Below the pieces are notes generated by a model. That model saw only the letters and a program-made list of their open reading frames with translations, made no database searches and was not told the origin of the DNA. The position numbers were made by a program, and so were the translations under genes. A stretch of DNA of 64,000 nucleotides from Burhinus oedicnemus (lineage: Eukaryota > Chordata > Aves > Charadriiformes > Burhinidae): positions 382,110-446,109 of the forward strand of contig VFFE01007878.1 in the NCBI GenBank assembly GCA_008921705.1. Direction: 5' to 3'. Positions 27,084 through 41,700 of this stretch are shown piece by piece (within the stretch, counting starts at the first letter, position 1; every line of letters begins with the position of its first letter).

Positions 27084-29246
27084 GTAAATAACAATTTTGG
27101 AATAAATAGGTAAAAAAAAAAAAATGTTTATTCTTAGAATTAGTTTGGTGGGGTTTTTTTGTTTTATCTACATTGTGCTAATATATTTTGATTGTCTTAA
27201 GTTTTTAGCCTTTCTGTTTGCAGCAGTCAGGCTCATCTGCTGTTCCTGAGCTCTTATGCTTCATGAAGACTTTCCTTCCACATATGCAGACATTTCTGCT
27301 TGTTTCACTGGAAACGTAATCCGTGCAGTTATTAATTTTGCTGTGGTTTCAGTGCAGTGAACACATTTTTAAAGGTTTATTTTACTGAAAGCCAATTTAC
27401 TTTATACTTGATGGCTTGTAAAATATATTATCTACTTTCAGTAACGTGTTTGAGCTTTTGACTCATCCAGGCTGGTCTTCTGCCACACTTGATAGCCTTT
27501 TTGCATATTAGAATGTGCTTTGAGGGAAGTGTTCTTGAATATCAATCAGCTCAGCTCTCCTGAGCCCCTTGGCCATTCAGAGCCATGCCCTATGGGATAC
27601 AGTCAAGCAGACCCCTGAGCAAGTCAAAGCTAGGAGAGGTGCTCTGCCGGGCTTGTTAGCAAAAAAGAATGAATTCTTTGTGAATGTGAGGTCAAAGTGG
27701 TGGTAGAATTTAAGATTCTGAGAGAGGTATGCAAGGCAAATAGTAAAATTAATCTTTATTTAACTAATCCTTAATTTAGCCCCTTCTCTTGACTTCCAAA
27801 TGGTTCATCATCAAAAAGGATGTAGGGAAGTATTTTTCCTAGGTGAGCTTATAGCTTTGTGTTAAGAGGAAGGCATCTTGCATGTGTCTGTAACTTCCTG
27901 TAGAGGTGCTCATTAAGGTACTGTAGACTATATATTTCTACTGCTATACAAGTGCTTATTAAGATACTAGAATATGTGTGTATGACCATTACTTCCTCTT
28001 CTGTGTGTCTTGAGTATAAATGACCAGATTTAATTTCTTTTTAAAACAACAACAACAACAAAAAGACTTCAGGTTTCAGATTGTATATCCTGTTCTCAAG
28101 CTTAAACAGGAAGTTAGTATGAAAAGTTTGGGAAAGACAAGATTTTAGAATCTTTTTCAGTGACCCTGCTGGCTGGCTTTAAGAAGCAATACGATCAATG
28201 TGCTGCCTGATGTCAATTGCGTTTGTAGGCAACTAACAATCTGTGTTTGTTATAAAAGGCACTTAAGCATGTAACTCTGACCTGTAAATTCCAAGGCTAT
28301 GACTGCAGAGCTTTGCCAGTTTGCATCTTTGCGATTCTGATGTTGAATGCCTGAATCGCCTATTCCTAGTACAGGCTCTTAAGCCTTGTAATTGCTTTTG
28401 TTTTATGTAGTTAAGTGTTGATGTTTGTGCCTGAGCAGATGGGTTTCTACATGTATTCCAGAGGCCTGGGTCTATGGAACTTCTGAATAAAGATAAAAAT
28501 AATGATTGCTTATGTCCGTATACTTAAGTAATCAACTGATTAGGGCCTAAGTTTTCAGACTACAGATGTAAATTCGTCAGAAGTTGGAGAGAAATTTTAA
28601 AAATAGACTTCAGCATGCGTTATCTGTAGGCTGGTTGGTCTTAATTTGCTACGCAAGCATCTGTCACGGTTTAAATCCTTTGCAGTGTCTTCACCAGACT
28701 TACTGGAATGTCATTTGAAGTAGTCATAAAACCTATTTGTGTATTCAAAGTGATTTCCTTTGAAGTCTTTTTCCTAAAATTAATCATAAAAGGGGTCTCT
28801 AGAGAGCTGCTGTTACCAAGAGCATTTTCAAAATTTGTGGTATAGATAGGTCTGTTTTGGTTAATTTCACTGTTAAGTCTCATAATTAGAGCTAGAGTAT
28901 CATAAGTCACCTGAAGATTTGTTTTACGTATGTTAGGGTGACATATCTCCAAAATTGTATGTTCTCTTTTCTGTATGCTTTTTATTTTTTTCCATTGAGT
29001 GGTTGTTAGAGTCATCCTGTGATAACTGCATGATTTTGCCATTATTGAAACATGATTTGTGTTGCTTCTTTGGGTTTACAGCATAATTGTACGATACTGT
29101 GGGACCCCTCCCATTAGTGAGTAATCTAGGCTTTCATTAGTTATTGAAAGCAGCAGCTGTTTGTAATAGGAGAATAGGCTTTCACTAAATGTATTTAGAT
29201 AAACATTTAAAAATGAAGACTCATAAATCTTTCCTTTAACTTCTAA
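27084..29246 (+). other. Intron-like span between STPG2-like relics
   Basis: AT-rich sequence with an (AAC)n run at about 28045-28063. It ends in the pyrimidine tract whose AG is missing. A 123-codon minus-strand open frame at 28671-29042 lacks usable splice sites and is treated as chance. Confidence 0.55.
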
Positions 29247-29346
29247 CGGGAAACTGCACTGCAACAACAAAAAAGAAGGCAAGAAAAAATATGACCTCTA
29301 CATCCCATGGTACCATGAAGTAATAGAATTACAGGAAGAAAAGGAG
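29247..29346 (+). pseudogene. STPG2: STPG2-like exon relic with missing splice acceptor
   Basis: Seen: an open frame reading GKLHCNN, then YDLYIPWYHEVIELQEEKE, followed directly by a GTAATG donor at 29347. Family knowledge: vertebrate STPG2 has a KRKLHC segment followed by a YVPRLYEAIILQEEKK-type segment, so order and spacing agree. The start follows from the preceding exon, which ends with two split-codon bases and therefore needs one more base here. At that position the sequence is CTTTAACTTCTAAC, with a good pyrimidine tract but AA where AG is required. The nearest upstream AG is near 29215 and nothing suggests its use. Inference: the acceptor has mutated, so the exon would be skipped or mis-spliced. 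The start is uncertain by a few bases. Confidence 0.75.
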
Positions 29347-32300
29347 GTAATGGCATTTCAGCTTTTTCCTACTATTTGAAAACTAATTTATACCTGGATT
29401 TCAGGTGCAAGGCTTTTATATGCAGGATGAAAAAAACTGCAATTTATATTGAAAATGGAAAAAATCTAGTTAAGAACGAAAATTCATGAGCTTTTTTTTT
29501 TCCTCTCCTACTTCATTGTAAATCCTGTGAAGTAATTTAAGAGCATAAGCTTTTTATACTTTGTAGAAATTGTGAAGCTGAGGATTTTCACACACTTTTG
29601 GAATGGTACGTCAAAATTGAAATCAAATGATTCATAATCATAACTCCTCTCAGAATTCATCAAGATTCAATAAATATACATCAAAACACATTTAGAATAA
29701 ATTACCTGTGTTATTGTTTTTGTTTAAAGTATATTTTAAACTGAATAAATGGAATATTTCAGGTGTTTTATACAACATGGCAGAATTTTGGAGCTTTTAG
29801 GCATACATGCAGAGAGAAGGCTTAATCTACAGGCCATTGCTTTAACTTCTATATGTTTTTCTTATGTAACAATGCTTTCTTTCTACATTTGCTTTATATA
29901 TTTATATTTTTAGAGATTGTGGTTAAAAAAAATTTAAAAAATCAATGCTTCACTAGATCCAACTGCATTTTCTCTTTCGACTGAGTTTTCCATGTCTCCA
30001 GCAAAATGTTTGAGATGTGAACCTTCTTGTCATTGCATGTTCCTAGGTTTTCTACTTTCACTCAGTGTCACTATAAAGGATTGTAAGGTAAATGGGATAG
30101 ATACTACCAGTTCGAGCTGATAAGTGAAAAATGATGCTTGGTGTTCTTCTATCAAAGTTGTGAACACTAGAAGTAACCAATTTTCATTAAACAAGTAACC
30201 GCCATTACTAGATCAAAGGACAGACACACTTATAGTTTTGGGAGAAAGCCGCAAATAATTCATTTTGTGCATGTGAAAAGTTTTGTTAAAATTTGAGGAG
30301 CTTAAGTTATAGCTAGGACTTCTGAATTTTGAAAATCTTTGTATGTGGATGCAAAGCTGAGAAAAAAATATTATTTTTAGCACACAACCTTTTAACTGAA
30401 GGCTATTACAGCTGAGACTGTTGTATTGTTGTACTGAGATTCCTGAAACTATTTTGCATAAACTTGCAAAAGCTGTCTGATGAGATCTCTTGAAATAATG
30501 AGGTTGTCTTGCAAATGTTTACTGGAACCATGGTTTCTTATTTGAAATAGTCTCAGGTGATAATTAATGAGGAAGTTAATACCTTATCTCATGCAAAGGC
30601 CAAAGGACCAAGCAGTGACATGAATGGGTGGAACTGCATTAGTGGGAGGCAGCTGTTCTCTTGGCATGTGACCAGATGTGTGCCATGCAAAGAGGTCTAA
30701 ATATGAGATTGTACCTTAGCTCTTTTACGGTTTATCCCTTAATTCCTAATAAACTAGTTCAATCATCCTTGGGTGTTTAAAGCTGCCCTTGACATAGAGG
30801 AATACAGAAACAATGACACAAATGGATACACAGAAGGGTGTAAAAGAGTTTGAGAGGACCTAGCACTCCTTTTACTGAAGAAGAAGCAATGTGGAAAACT
30901 AGATAGGTTCAGGAACAAGAGGCAAAATAGTGTTTGTAGGTAGGAAGTGATAAAAAAGGAAAAGATTACTATGCTTTTGCATGTTGGTAAAGGTAGAGAA
31001 TGTGGTGTGTTTTTCTATCTGGCTTTAAAGTTCAACAGAGAATTGATGAATGAATGTTGCTTCATATTTTCAAATTACATGTAATGTCTATGACAATATT
31101 CTCTTCAGGTTTCTGGTAAGTGCTAATGCCTAAAAGATTCATAATAAAAATAAAATTATCAGATTAAAAAAGTGTGTTAAGTGAGAATTAAATTTGAGAG
31201 TACATCCCAGTGATTTAAGCTGATGAACAGTGTGTTATAATTACCTTAGAGATCCCAGTTCTTTAAGATATGGAAAGCAGACCTGACCAGGTAAAAACCA
31301 TCTTTTTGTCCTTAGCTAGGATGATACAGTTGAAGGCGTGTGTGGGAAATACTCACTCAGCCCTGTGCTTTGGGATTGAATGCAATAACTAGAAAACTTA
31401 GTCTTGCAACCAAACTTAAACCTGAGCTTTGGGATTGGATTTTCTCATGTGCAGGAAAGACTATATGCTAATTTATGCTTTTTCTATTGCAAAGGAATTC
31501 TTAACACTTACTTTCCTGTGGACTCACAGATTTCTGATAAGACTTGAGCTTGCGGTGCAGCCTATTAATCAGAGCGATATCTTTCCATGGTACTCTTATT
31601 CACAAAGCTGGTGAGAATTTCATGTCAATGAGTCTGTGAGTTCTTATTCAAATTTGGTTAAGAGTGACTAATAGATTCAAAATTATCATGAAAGGATGAA
31701 TTGACTTACATACCTACAAGCTTTACCGTGTCCATTGTTTCATCTAAAGACTAGGCTGCAAATTGCAGGGTTTTTAATCATCAGCTCATTCTAATTTAGA
31801 TTCACAAATGTTAAAATGCTCAGCTGTAACTGAGTATATGTCATAGCATGCCTTCTGGGAAAGACAAGGGTTTTCTAAATGACCTTACTGAGAGTTTTCA
31901 TGTCTGAAAATATTTGGATCTTTTTTTAAGCTGCACTGCATGTAAAGTGCTATGACCTTGGAATTTGTGAAGAAGCTTATGAATTCAAAAGCACGTGTAG
32001 GCTGTTCTTAAACTGGGAAGTAGGAAAGGAAACAAGGGGCTCACACCATTTCAGAAAAGAGGAGTTGTTGATCTAAAGATGTGAAGCATCGATCTGGATA
32101 CTTTTTAAAATTTACTACATTCTCATTTTGTGGTGAAAAGTCCATAAAAATGTTTCTTCAATTATTTTAGTATCATTAAGATCCTTCATCTTAAGGAAGT
32201 TAGGCTTTTAAAGATACTTCTTGTAATAACTTCCACTGAGCAAGTGCAAAATAGTATTTTCTTGAATAATTTCAGAGAAAGGCCCGGGGACGCAGATTTC

Positions 32301-35300
32301 ACTTAGTAGTGCTACTAATATAGTATTAATGAAAATGAGCACAGCTTGGAGCGGTGCTGTCAGCTTCTCATTTCTTCCTTAATACTGATGACTTTTAGGT
32401 AGCTTTGTTCTGAATACCTTGAAGAATGCTAAGGAACAACAATCTCGAAGCTAAATGTGTGTCAAAATTGTAGCATTGTTGTGAAAAAGAGAAATGCCAG
32501 GTGCCATATGAGCATGCGCACATAGAAGTATAGCCCGCAAGGCACATGAAATAATTCTTGCTAGCTGTGCTACACAGAGCAAACTTTATCTGGAGTATGG
32601 TGTCACATCAAGTGTATTTAGAGTAAAAAATATGGAGGCCAATCAGAGTCAGTTTAGAGGAAAATAATGAGACTGATGAGAGATTTAGAGGGTGTTCCTA
32701 GATAGAAAAAATAAATGAGCTGTATTAGTTAATGTAAAGAACAAAAGGGGACTTACTGTAGTAATCTTCAACTATGCAAAAGCTTGCTGAAGAGAGACAG
32801 GAAATAATGTGATTTCTAAATCCATCTGCAATCAAAATGAGAAAAGAAAAGCTTTGGCCTAGCACAGATTTGTGTAAATGTGCTTCTTTTGAAAGAGTTG
32901 TTATCAAAGGCTTGTAAATTTGATCAATTTCTGTTCTCCATGCAGATTTTGGCTGGATTTTTTTCAGACTCGTATTTATGGAAAGTTTTAGTGAATAGAT
33001 TGCTTTATTTTTGAGAACAAAAAAACATTTTAGGTGAGGAGGGATAGACTTTTTCAACAGCCAAAACAAAAGCAAATTCTGACTTTGTATTTGATTAGTT
33101 CTAATGTCTTATTAGAAAATGATTAAAAACTTGAAGCTCATTGTCAGTTCATTTCCCATTTTGTTACTGTGTTTATGCATATATATGTATCGAACTTGCA
33201 ACATATACACAATCCTATGAAATTCAGGACATCCTGAGGTTAAAAATGTATTCACTTGCCATACTAAGTAAAACAATACTATCGACTCTGTGTTGGAGAT
33301 CTATCTTTTGCCATTCTAGTAAATATCCGATTCATTTTCTCAAAATGAAATAGTTGAAAAAAAGTAGTAGCTTGTGGATGCACTATGTTGCTGTTTGTGA
33401 CACAAGTTAATGATCTGCTATATGTCTCCAATAGCAGATCTGTGAAGATGGTCATCTTTGAGAAAGGAGGGTAGGAAATGTGTAACGACTTTTTCTATGT
33501 GAATTGAGGATAGAACGTAAGGAGATAAAGCAGGGTTTGGACAGAGCATTTCCTCCTCCCCCATCATATGTCTAATTAGCTGATCACTAGCTGCATCCTT
33601 TGAACCATCACTTGTTTTCAGATGATGTGTGAACTCGCGTATCGGAAGTTTTGTATATAGTACCTTTTTATCAGTCTTTCTTTTCACAGTATCTACATCT
33701 TTTACCTTAGAATTATATATTTAAATTGGTTTGCAAGTTAATCTGAACCTGTGAATACTAACAGCATTTTTCCCTAAGCAGTCCTAAACTTCAGTGCTTG
33801 TTTAACGTCTATGCTGGGCTATTTAAGTATGCAACAGCACTTTTTTTTTACTTGGGAGTCCGTCTTTTCTGCAAACAGAATGACGTGTGAATGAAGTATG
33901 CATGTATAGATAAATGAGATTACATCCAAAACACCTTTAGAAAAAAGTGTGATGGTGGGAGGACTGAATTGGTAGGCCCGATTAGACTTCTGTGTGCTGT
34001 CATCTTTAATTTTAACAAAGTAGGAATGTCTTCTTTGTATAGACTATAAGTTTTTAAAGCTACACTATACTTTCTCAGTTGTAATTACACATTTAAAGTA
34101 AAATGGATATTATGGATAAAAATAGAACACATATTAATGTGTGCCTAACAACCAGATTTGTAAGACTTTCTCATTAATAAATTGCAGGTCCTCAATAAGC
34201 AAGTGAGCTAACTGAAAAAACACAGCAGTCCCCCTCAGAGTGTACTCTACACATGCTACTGTGATGATAGTAACATTTGAGTTTCTTTTTAAATGCTAAG
34301 AGTGTATTTCTAGACCATGATAGCTTTTATTTGCCAATGATATTGTGAATAAGCCTATGAATACACAATTACTTTGTTTTTGCTACACTTCACCTGCGTT
34401 TGGTACCCATGACTCCCAAAGCTGTATTTTGTTTTGTTTGCTGCTAACCTCACTACTGTTAGTTTGTTCTCATAGGATAAATCAGTGAAAACCTCTGTTA
34501 TAAATCATTCAACCATACATAGTTAGTTTCATCTTATATGTAATGTTAGTAGCTTCTTGCAAAAGAGAATTCTCAGGACCATATAGATTGGAGTTACTGG
34601 ATCTTGAAGAGCTTCTGTTGCCTCAGGCAGAAGACTAAGGCTGCTTAATCATTTCAGTTCTGGGAACAACAGTAAATCACCTGTGAATTTAAATCTGTTT
34701 GAAAAGGTAACTTACACTGGAGTCTCTCTTGTCATATATTAGGCAAAACTGCAATTTATACCCTCACAGAATAGGCATAAATTTCCTTATATTTACTAGA
34801 AATCATTGCTTACATGCAAGGTAAGTTTTCGAGTGTCACTGACTCATTAGTTTTACATGGATTTTTAAAATAGGGATGAAAAAGTATGCACAATACACAC
34901 ACAAAATTAACAATAACTATTTCCAATTCTGTTCAAAAATAATGTTGTGGCTTAAAAGTTGAGAAGACTACTTTTTGTCTTATAATACTAAAAATTAAAA
35001 GCTGTTTGGTGTTACCTTTTTTTAATTGAAACATTGAGAGTTTTTAGTAGGTTATGACTTGGATAAAAATTACGTGACTTCTATGAAGCCAAAAATTCAC
35101 TTTTATTTTTAGCCTAGGGTAGGGATGTGACAACACTCCTTACTTCTCTAATACATTTTATCCTAAAATGCCAGTGCCTCCCTCCTCCACCTCCCATCCT
35201 CCCCTCTATGAATGTATTGAGCCTTGCAAAATGAATGTGCTGGGATCCTGATGTTCAGTTTACAATTAAGGATGTAATGAGGTTACAGGGCGTATTAAGG

Positions 35301-37584
35301 GTTAGTCAACAGATGAGCATGGCAAGGAATTTAAATGTCTTCTAGTAAGAATGTCTTCCTCATTTTTCTGAGACCAGCTACTGATGCAATGTATTATTGG
35401 TATAATGTTACTACAGGATTTGTTTTTTAAATATACCACTAGGTGGTATATCTGTTAAAGAATCTTTCCCAGTGGGTGATTTGCAACACTTAGTATACTT
35501 GCATTTCCTATCTTCTGTTAGTAGAGTTACATCAGAAATAAAGTTGGTGGATTCTTTTGTAGTGTTTTGAAAAGAAATGAATTGATTCTAAAAGCAAGAG
35601 ATCCACTCATCCTCAAAAGCTGTTAAATAAAAATACTTCTTTCTGGTTTTAACTTGACCTATCATGTTATTACTTCTTTATACTTTTGGATAGTGCTGTG
35701 ACTTTGCTTTGTTGCAGCTGTTTATTAACAATATCCTGGTGAATCCTGGCAGATGGTAATGTTCTCTGCAGGTTTCACCCCACACTAGCTCAAAGTCATA
35801 ACATTTTTCACTATAGGATGGTTTTGTTTTGGGTTTTTCTTTCCTTTTTCTCTAGAGAGACTTCCCTCTCTAGAGTTTCCCCACTGCAACTCTTTGACAT
35901 TTGCTCACTACCTGAATTGATGAATGGTTGGATTTACATCAATACTTTCCTCATAAGTAGCTGGCTTTTGTGGTGCCATCACCTTCATGGGCAAATTGGT
36001 AGAATGAGTCGAATCCTCACTAGCTTCTGTGGTAATCATTATTTAAAAAAAAAAAAAAAATCCATTAACTTGTAGTCTGTGTGAATGGAGTTCACCATAA
36101 AATGTTCCTTCCTTTACTACTGTCAGATTGTATTATTTAGAAAGTATGAATAAATGTAGAGTTCTGCAACTGGTAGATTTTTCCTTTAAGATTTTTGGGT
36201 TTACTGTTAATGTCAGAGGTCATGTGTTTATAAATTACTATGAATATTGGGGACTTTTATTTTTCTGGACAATAAAAGTAATGAATTAATCATAAGATCT
36301 CCATTTCAGCTTTTCAAGTTATTTCACATTGTCCAAAGAAAAGTAATAGAAGCTTCTTTTTTTTTTTTTTTTTTAAGGGGAGAAGACAACATTAAAGTGT
36401 GCGTGTGTATTAAGGAGTGTGACAGAGATATCCTAGTAAGACTAATGATTACCTGAAATACTTGTCTTTGCTTTTGAAGCTTAACCCTTTTGTTCATCAA
36501 TCAGTCAGCAGTGGCAGGTAGTGACCATTAGGTGGATTCATTAGCACCCTGCAGCCTTCTTGTACAGGGTGACCCACATCTGTCTTCATTAGAAGTTTGT
36601 TACTTGCCAGTAGTGAACAGATGGGTCATTATAGCCTACATTGCCCTCTGGGCATACCTGGAGGACGGGCAAAGTCGTTTGATACAGGACACAGATGCAT
36701 ATGTACTTCATAGAAACGGGGCAAGATATTTCTGATAAGTCTTATAACGTTAGACTACCTTATACTACCTTAAACTTAGTGGGTTTGGTTTTTTATTGTT
36801 ATTTATTCTGTCTGACACCAGCTTTGTGAGCATGAAACCATGACTAAAACAGAGACTTGAATTATTGATGACCATTTCTTAAAAAAATATTACAGAGTAT
36901 AACATATAGTAATGCTGAACTGTTAATGAGTATCTTCATTCGAACTCTAGGTGCTGATTTCAACATCTCATTTTCCTTTTCTACAACCAGAATATTTTCT
37001 GTACAAATTAAATTAAGATTATTTTTTTTTTTTTTAAGGAATTCCATGAAGTAAGGCTAAAGATAAAATGCATACGTAATCCTGTTGCCATGAGAGGAAA
37101 GTTAAAAGCCTTGTTTCCTTATTGCTTCAGCATTGCTGTTTAGACTGCATGAGTTTAAATCCTGTTCTACCACCATGGTTGAAAACATTTTTGAAAAAAA
37201 CCCCAAACGCCTATATATCAATTATTCAGTATGAGTTGCGTTCTTTCAAAACTTTGGAGTCGTTAAGCATGTTTTTTCAATGTTAGCAACGTTATAGTTG
37301 ATATTCCACTTCTTCAGTGTGTTTTTGGTGAAAATTCCTTTAGTTACCAACTTTAAAGTACTCATAAATGTGAGGCAAACTGATTCCAGCTAGAAATTCT
37401 GATTATGCCACTAGCTTTTCCCTGGGAAGTTCTCCTGAATGGAACAAGAACTACCTTTACCAGTGAAGAAAGGCGCCCTTTTCTGCTTTAAGATGTCACT
37501 GAATTAAAAAAACCAAACAACAGAACAAAACCCAAGGTGGTGTTCTCTCCTTTGCTGGACAAACCTTACCATCCACTTAAGCAT

Positions 37585-37624
37585 AATTATTATAAAGGGA
37601 CTTGAATTATTATAAAAGGACTTT
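37585..37624. repeat. 20-bp direct tandem duplication
   Basis: Two adjacent 20-base units, AATTATTATAAAGGGACTTG and AATTATTATAAAAGGACTTT, differ at two positions. It is probably a local slippage or repair duplication. Confidence 0.85.
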
Positions 37625-38715
37625 TCTTCCTCTAGCTTTTTGTAACAAGTTGTCATCCGCTTGGAAGTTGTTTGCTGTATTTAAATAAGTATACTGTTTC
37701 TCTTTTCATCATTTAGAATAGATACTAGTTTTGTCCAATTCTTTTTCTATTGTTGAGAGAATTTTTTTAATTAACTCTATTTATTTTACTAAACTTCTGT
37801 GAAACTTTAATTCCGTAAGAAAATATTAATTCCATGTGAATGTGTGTGAATATATGCTTTGTTGTAAGTGGTGTGACACTTGAAGTAGAACTTAAAGGCA
37901 AAAGTATTTTGGAGCTTATGCCTGTTTTAGTAACAGAGACCATTCTCCTTAGGAAGACATGACCTTGTCCCCTAGTTACGTTTCATGTAAGAAGAATTGT
38001 CTGTTCTGTTCATATTTAAAAAAAAAAAAAAAGTGGTCATCCTCTTTGGTTAAAAAGTAGGAACAACTTTTGTTGAATAGATTTTATATATTTAGTGAAA
38101 AATAATGTTAGTGATGTTGTCAGAATAATACTCTTATGAATGTTAAAACTGTAATGTTTGAAGCTGTATGTACAACAGATGAATTGGACAGCAAACAAAA
38201 ACCATACTTTCTACTTGCAGTAGAGATGATTTATGACAGTTAATTCTGCTTGGCACATGGAAGGGCGTATTAATAGTTTGTCTCGTGAGAAGTGCAATAT
38301 CTTGCTGCTGTTGCTATGTTTTATCAATTTTTTTGGTTGAGTTATATTTTGCTGTGTGTGTGATAAAAGGGTGGCAGAAGCTTGTTGCTGTAACTTAAGG
38401 AAAATACTAAAATTTACCCATCCTCTCAGTTTTTGAGAAATAGCATACTGTGTTAGCGTGTTCTATATATTTATTATCTCAGATTACCCAGCAGTAAAGA
38501 TCACATACAGCATCCATCTAGAATATTTGCATTGTTTACAGAGGCCATTAAAATGGTTTGAGAGGCTTTGATTTAAGATTGCACAAGTAACCTCGACATG
38601 GCCTGGTTGTATCTATAGTTTGTGATACAATCTTTAATTACATCATGACACTGGTTTTTTCCACAGTATCTTGCCTTAGGGTATACGGAATAGTGTTCAC
38701 TAAGTAAAGTGTTTT

Positions 38716-38735
38716 TTCTTTCTTTCTTTCTTTCT
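38716..38735. repeat. (TTTC)n microsatellite
   Basis: About four to five tandem TTTC units within a pyrimidine-rich run. Confidence 0.85.
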
Positions 38736-41700
38736 CTTCCTCATTCTGCGTGAATTCCATGCTATATATTGCACGTCCTCTTTGCCATGTTCTGAAATGC
38801 AGGTGATTATTTTCCTTTCTAGCATTGCTTTGCTGCTTGTTTTATGGGGTTTTTTTAACCTCTCTACAAGCATAGAATGTGCCATCTTTCTTTGACTCTT
38901 AGTCATGTTCATTCTTGCTGCTGCTGTCCTCTGTTATTTTTTTTTTGTAACTTGCATCACACCTTTTTCATTCCTAGACCCATCCTTTGTTCACTTCTGA
39001 TCCTCTGTTCTCTCATTAAAAATGGATTTTTTTGAAACATCAGGTTTTTCACATGAAATGCATCAATATTAACAGTAAAACTGTAATGACTATAGTTACT
39101 AAAAAATAATAATTATGTATTAATGAACTTCTATTGCATTGGAAATAGTAAACCCTAGTCATTTTCAGATGGTGATTATTTAAAAGCAAGTTGTCTGATG
39201 ACTTTTAGTTACCTTGTATGCTGTTATTTGTCAGTTTATAGAAGTACGTGTCCTTAAGACCTCCTGAAACAGATGTTGTCGTATGAACACTGTTTGCTGC
39301 CATTTAGTTTCTTTTATCACTGTTTCATTGTGTTCTCCCTTTCAGATTTGATAGGTGACATAATGTGTTGGATAACAGCACTTGCACGTTTAAATGACCT
39401 ACCACTGTCATGTTTATATGTTTGATCTGCCATGTATCAGTATATCATCTCTTGTACTTGTTTATGCAATTTTTCATTGCATGCTATTTTTGGTCAAGAA
39501 ATATGCTGCAGATGTTGGTGTTCTTGAAGTGTTTGTACATTGTTTTGAGTGGCACTCTGCCTACTTTTACAATTTGATATTGCATTATGGTCTTATTCAG
39601 ATTTTTTTTTTTTCTTTAAATGAGGAAAAATGATTTATCAGCTTCCTGAAAATTCTCTTACGTCTGCATACACTTTTTTTCCCTGTTTAAATATGCTCCT
39701 CCTGACAAAAAAATTACCTGAATCTGCACAAGGACAATCTGTCTCAGTTCAGGTTCCTTGCGTATTAGATTTGTGGTATAGTATTCTGAAGATGTTTGGT
39801 AGATTAAATTGCATCTCCTGCCAATGATTGTACTGCCTGGTCTTGTTTGGCCATCTCCTCCCACTGTCCAGTCCCCTATCATCCTCTGCACTGTCCTAAT
39901 GAGACCTGAATTTTCATCACCTGACCCTTTCACGTTGAGAAACCCATGTGCTGAACAGACACTGTCAAGGGAAATGAAGTTCAACAACAATAACAACAAA
40001 AAAACCCAAATCAAAATCGCACTGATATATGAAGTACAACATCTTGACTGTAGGATCTGAAAGAAACCAACATGCAAAATAAAAAAGCTTTAACATTTTT
40101 TGTGCAGAAACCTATGACCTTATTTGTCTCTGCAGTGTGTTCTGTGTGACAGCGAGCAGAGTGGCTAATCCATCAGGTTCATGACCAAGCTTTATCCAAA
40201 CACAGATAACTATGTTTTCTTCACAGGAAAATTGTTAGACTTACTTAATTTTGTACCTAGATAAAATGTGAAAAGCACAATACAAGTATTATGTAGCTAT
40301 CAACACACTTGTTCTTCCATTTAAAATATGACATTGTAAGTATTAACTGAAGAGCATCAGTAAAAGTATAATTTTGCTGATAAATTAATGCTGCTTTGCA
40401 GATCATTCAGTATGGCTGCTTGATCTTTTCATGGAATTACCTTTTTGAATTTCAACAGGTAGTGGGGTAGCCTTTTAAGGCACATATGTATTCTTTGGAA
40501 GTGTGGGCATATGAAATAGCAGTCTCTAGGAATTTATGAGAATTTGTACTCAGCAATTGCTGGTGCCAGTCTGTACAGTGTGAGGTTGTTATTGTGGGAA
40601 CACATCTATGATGGTGTAAAATTACACAGTAATAAACATATCTCTTAACAGTGAGGAAACAATCTTGTGTTAACATAGTTTTAAAGCCATACTCTATTGT
40701 GTACCTGTATAGATCCTTTTGGAGACTATGTCTGATGAAGGGTCTTCTCTGTGAAAACTCCTGAGGGAAGAAACTGGGGGGGTTCTGCTCAGAGCAATAG
40801 GAAGAGACATACAACACTACAATTTGCTGTCAGTTAAAATCCTTTACTGGGTGGCTTGATTAAACATAAAAAAATTATGCAAGGAAATAATTTTCTTAAG
40901 TGGGACCTTTCAGAATTAGTGTTACTTCAAAACCAATTCATTTTCATGCCTCATGTTTATAGCTTAAATGCAGATCAACAAATTTGACCCTTTTAAAAAG
41001 ATTGCGATAATTTAACATCATTAACTATTTTCAGCATGATATTAATTAGAATATGCAAGTTATTTGAGCTTTTTTGAGATTAAATTCATTTGATGGAGGC
41101 AGTATTGATACGAGGTAATACTGGTGTAATGCTGCTTTATATTATTTCTCGAGAAGAGATTGTTTATTGGAGAAATAATATAAGTAGCTTTTGATATCTG
41201 CAGCTATGTTATAATTTGTATCAAAGCATCTCAAAAACTGGAATATCAGAGGCCAAGAATAATCTGTGATATATAATGCTAATACAGCAAATTTTTGTCA
41301 CTTCTAAACTTTTAATCTGGTTTGGGAGCTAGGGAGGCTTTGACCAATTTGTCTTTAAGCATTATGCCTTAGTACTCACCAGCTGCTGAAGTGACCCTCC
41401 AAAGGCATAACTTCTGCTGTTTCTGGACAGGACAGATAGGAAAGTAGTATTAATCTGCTTTTGCCACTTTTGTGTTACTCTTAAGTGCAGCTTGGTTGCT
41501 CCCTGTCTAAACAGAGCTAGCTAAATCGTAGCATCTGGTGATCAGAGGGTACATTTAACTGGACGTAAGTGAGGTATTCTCTCCTGTGACTCTTCCTGCT
41601 CTAAAAGTATTTTAGCATAGCACTGGCTGTATTTACATTAATATGGCAGAAGCATGAGAAATCCACTTACTATCTTGAGAGTAAAGTTTGATAATTTAGC

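Noticed and set aside
28671..29042. 123-codon minus-strand open frame
   Set aside because: No GT donor at its end and no pyrimidine-rich acceptor upstream; it lies in the intron between two plus-strand exon relics.
32725..33687. Two minus-strand open frames (116 and 89 codons) close together
   Set aside because: They cannot be joined by clear splice sites, have no known motif, and the upstream boundary of the second is a stop with no acceptor.
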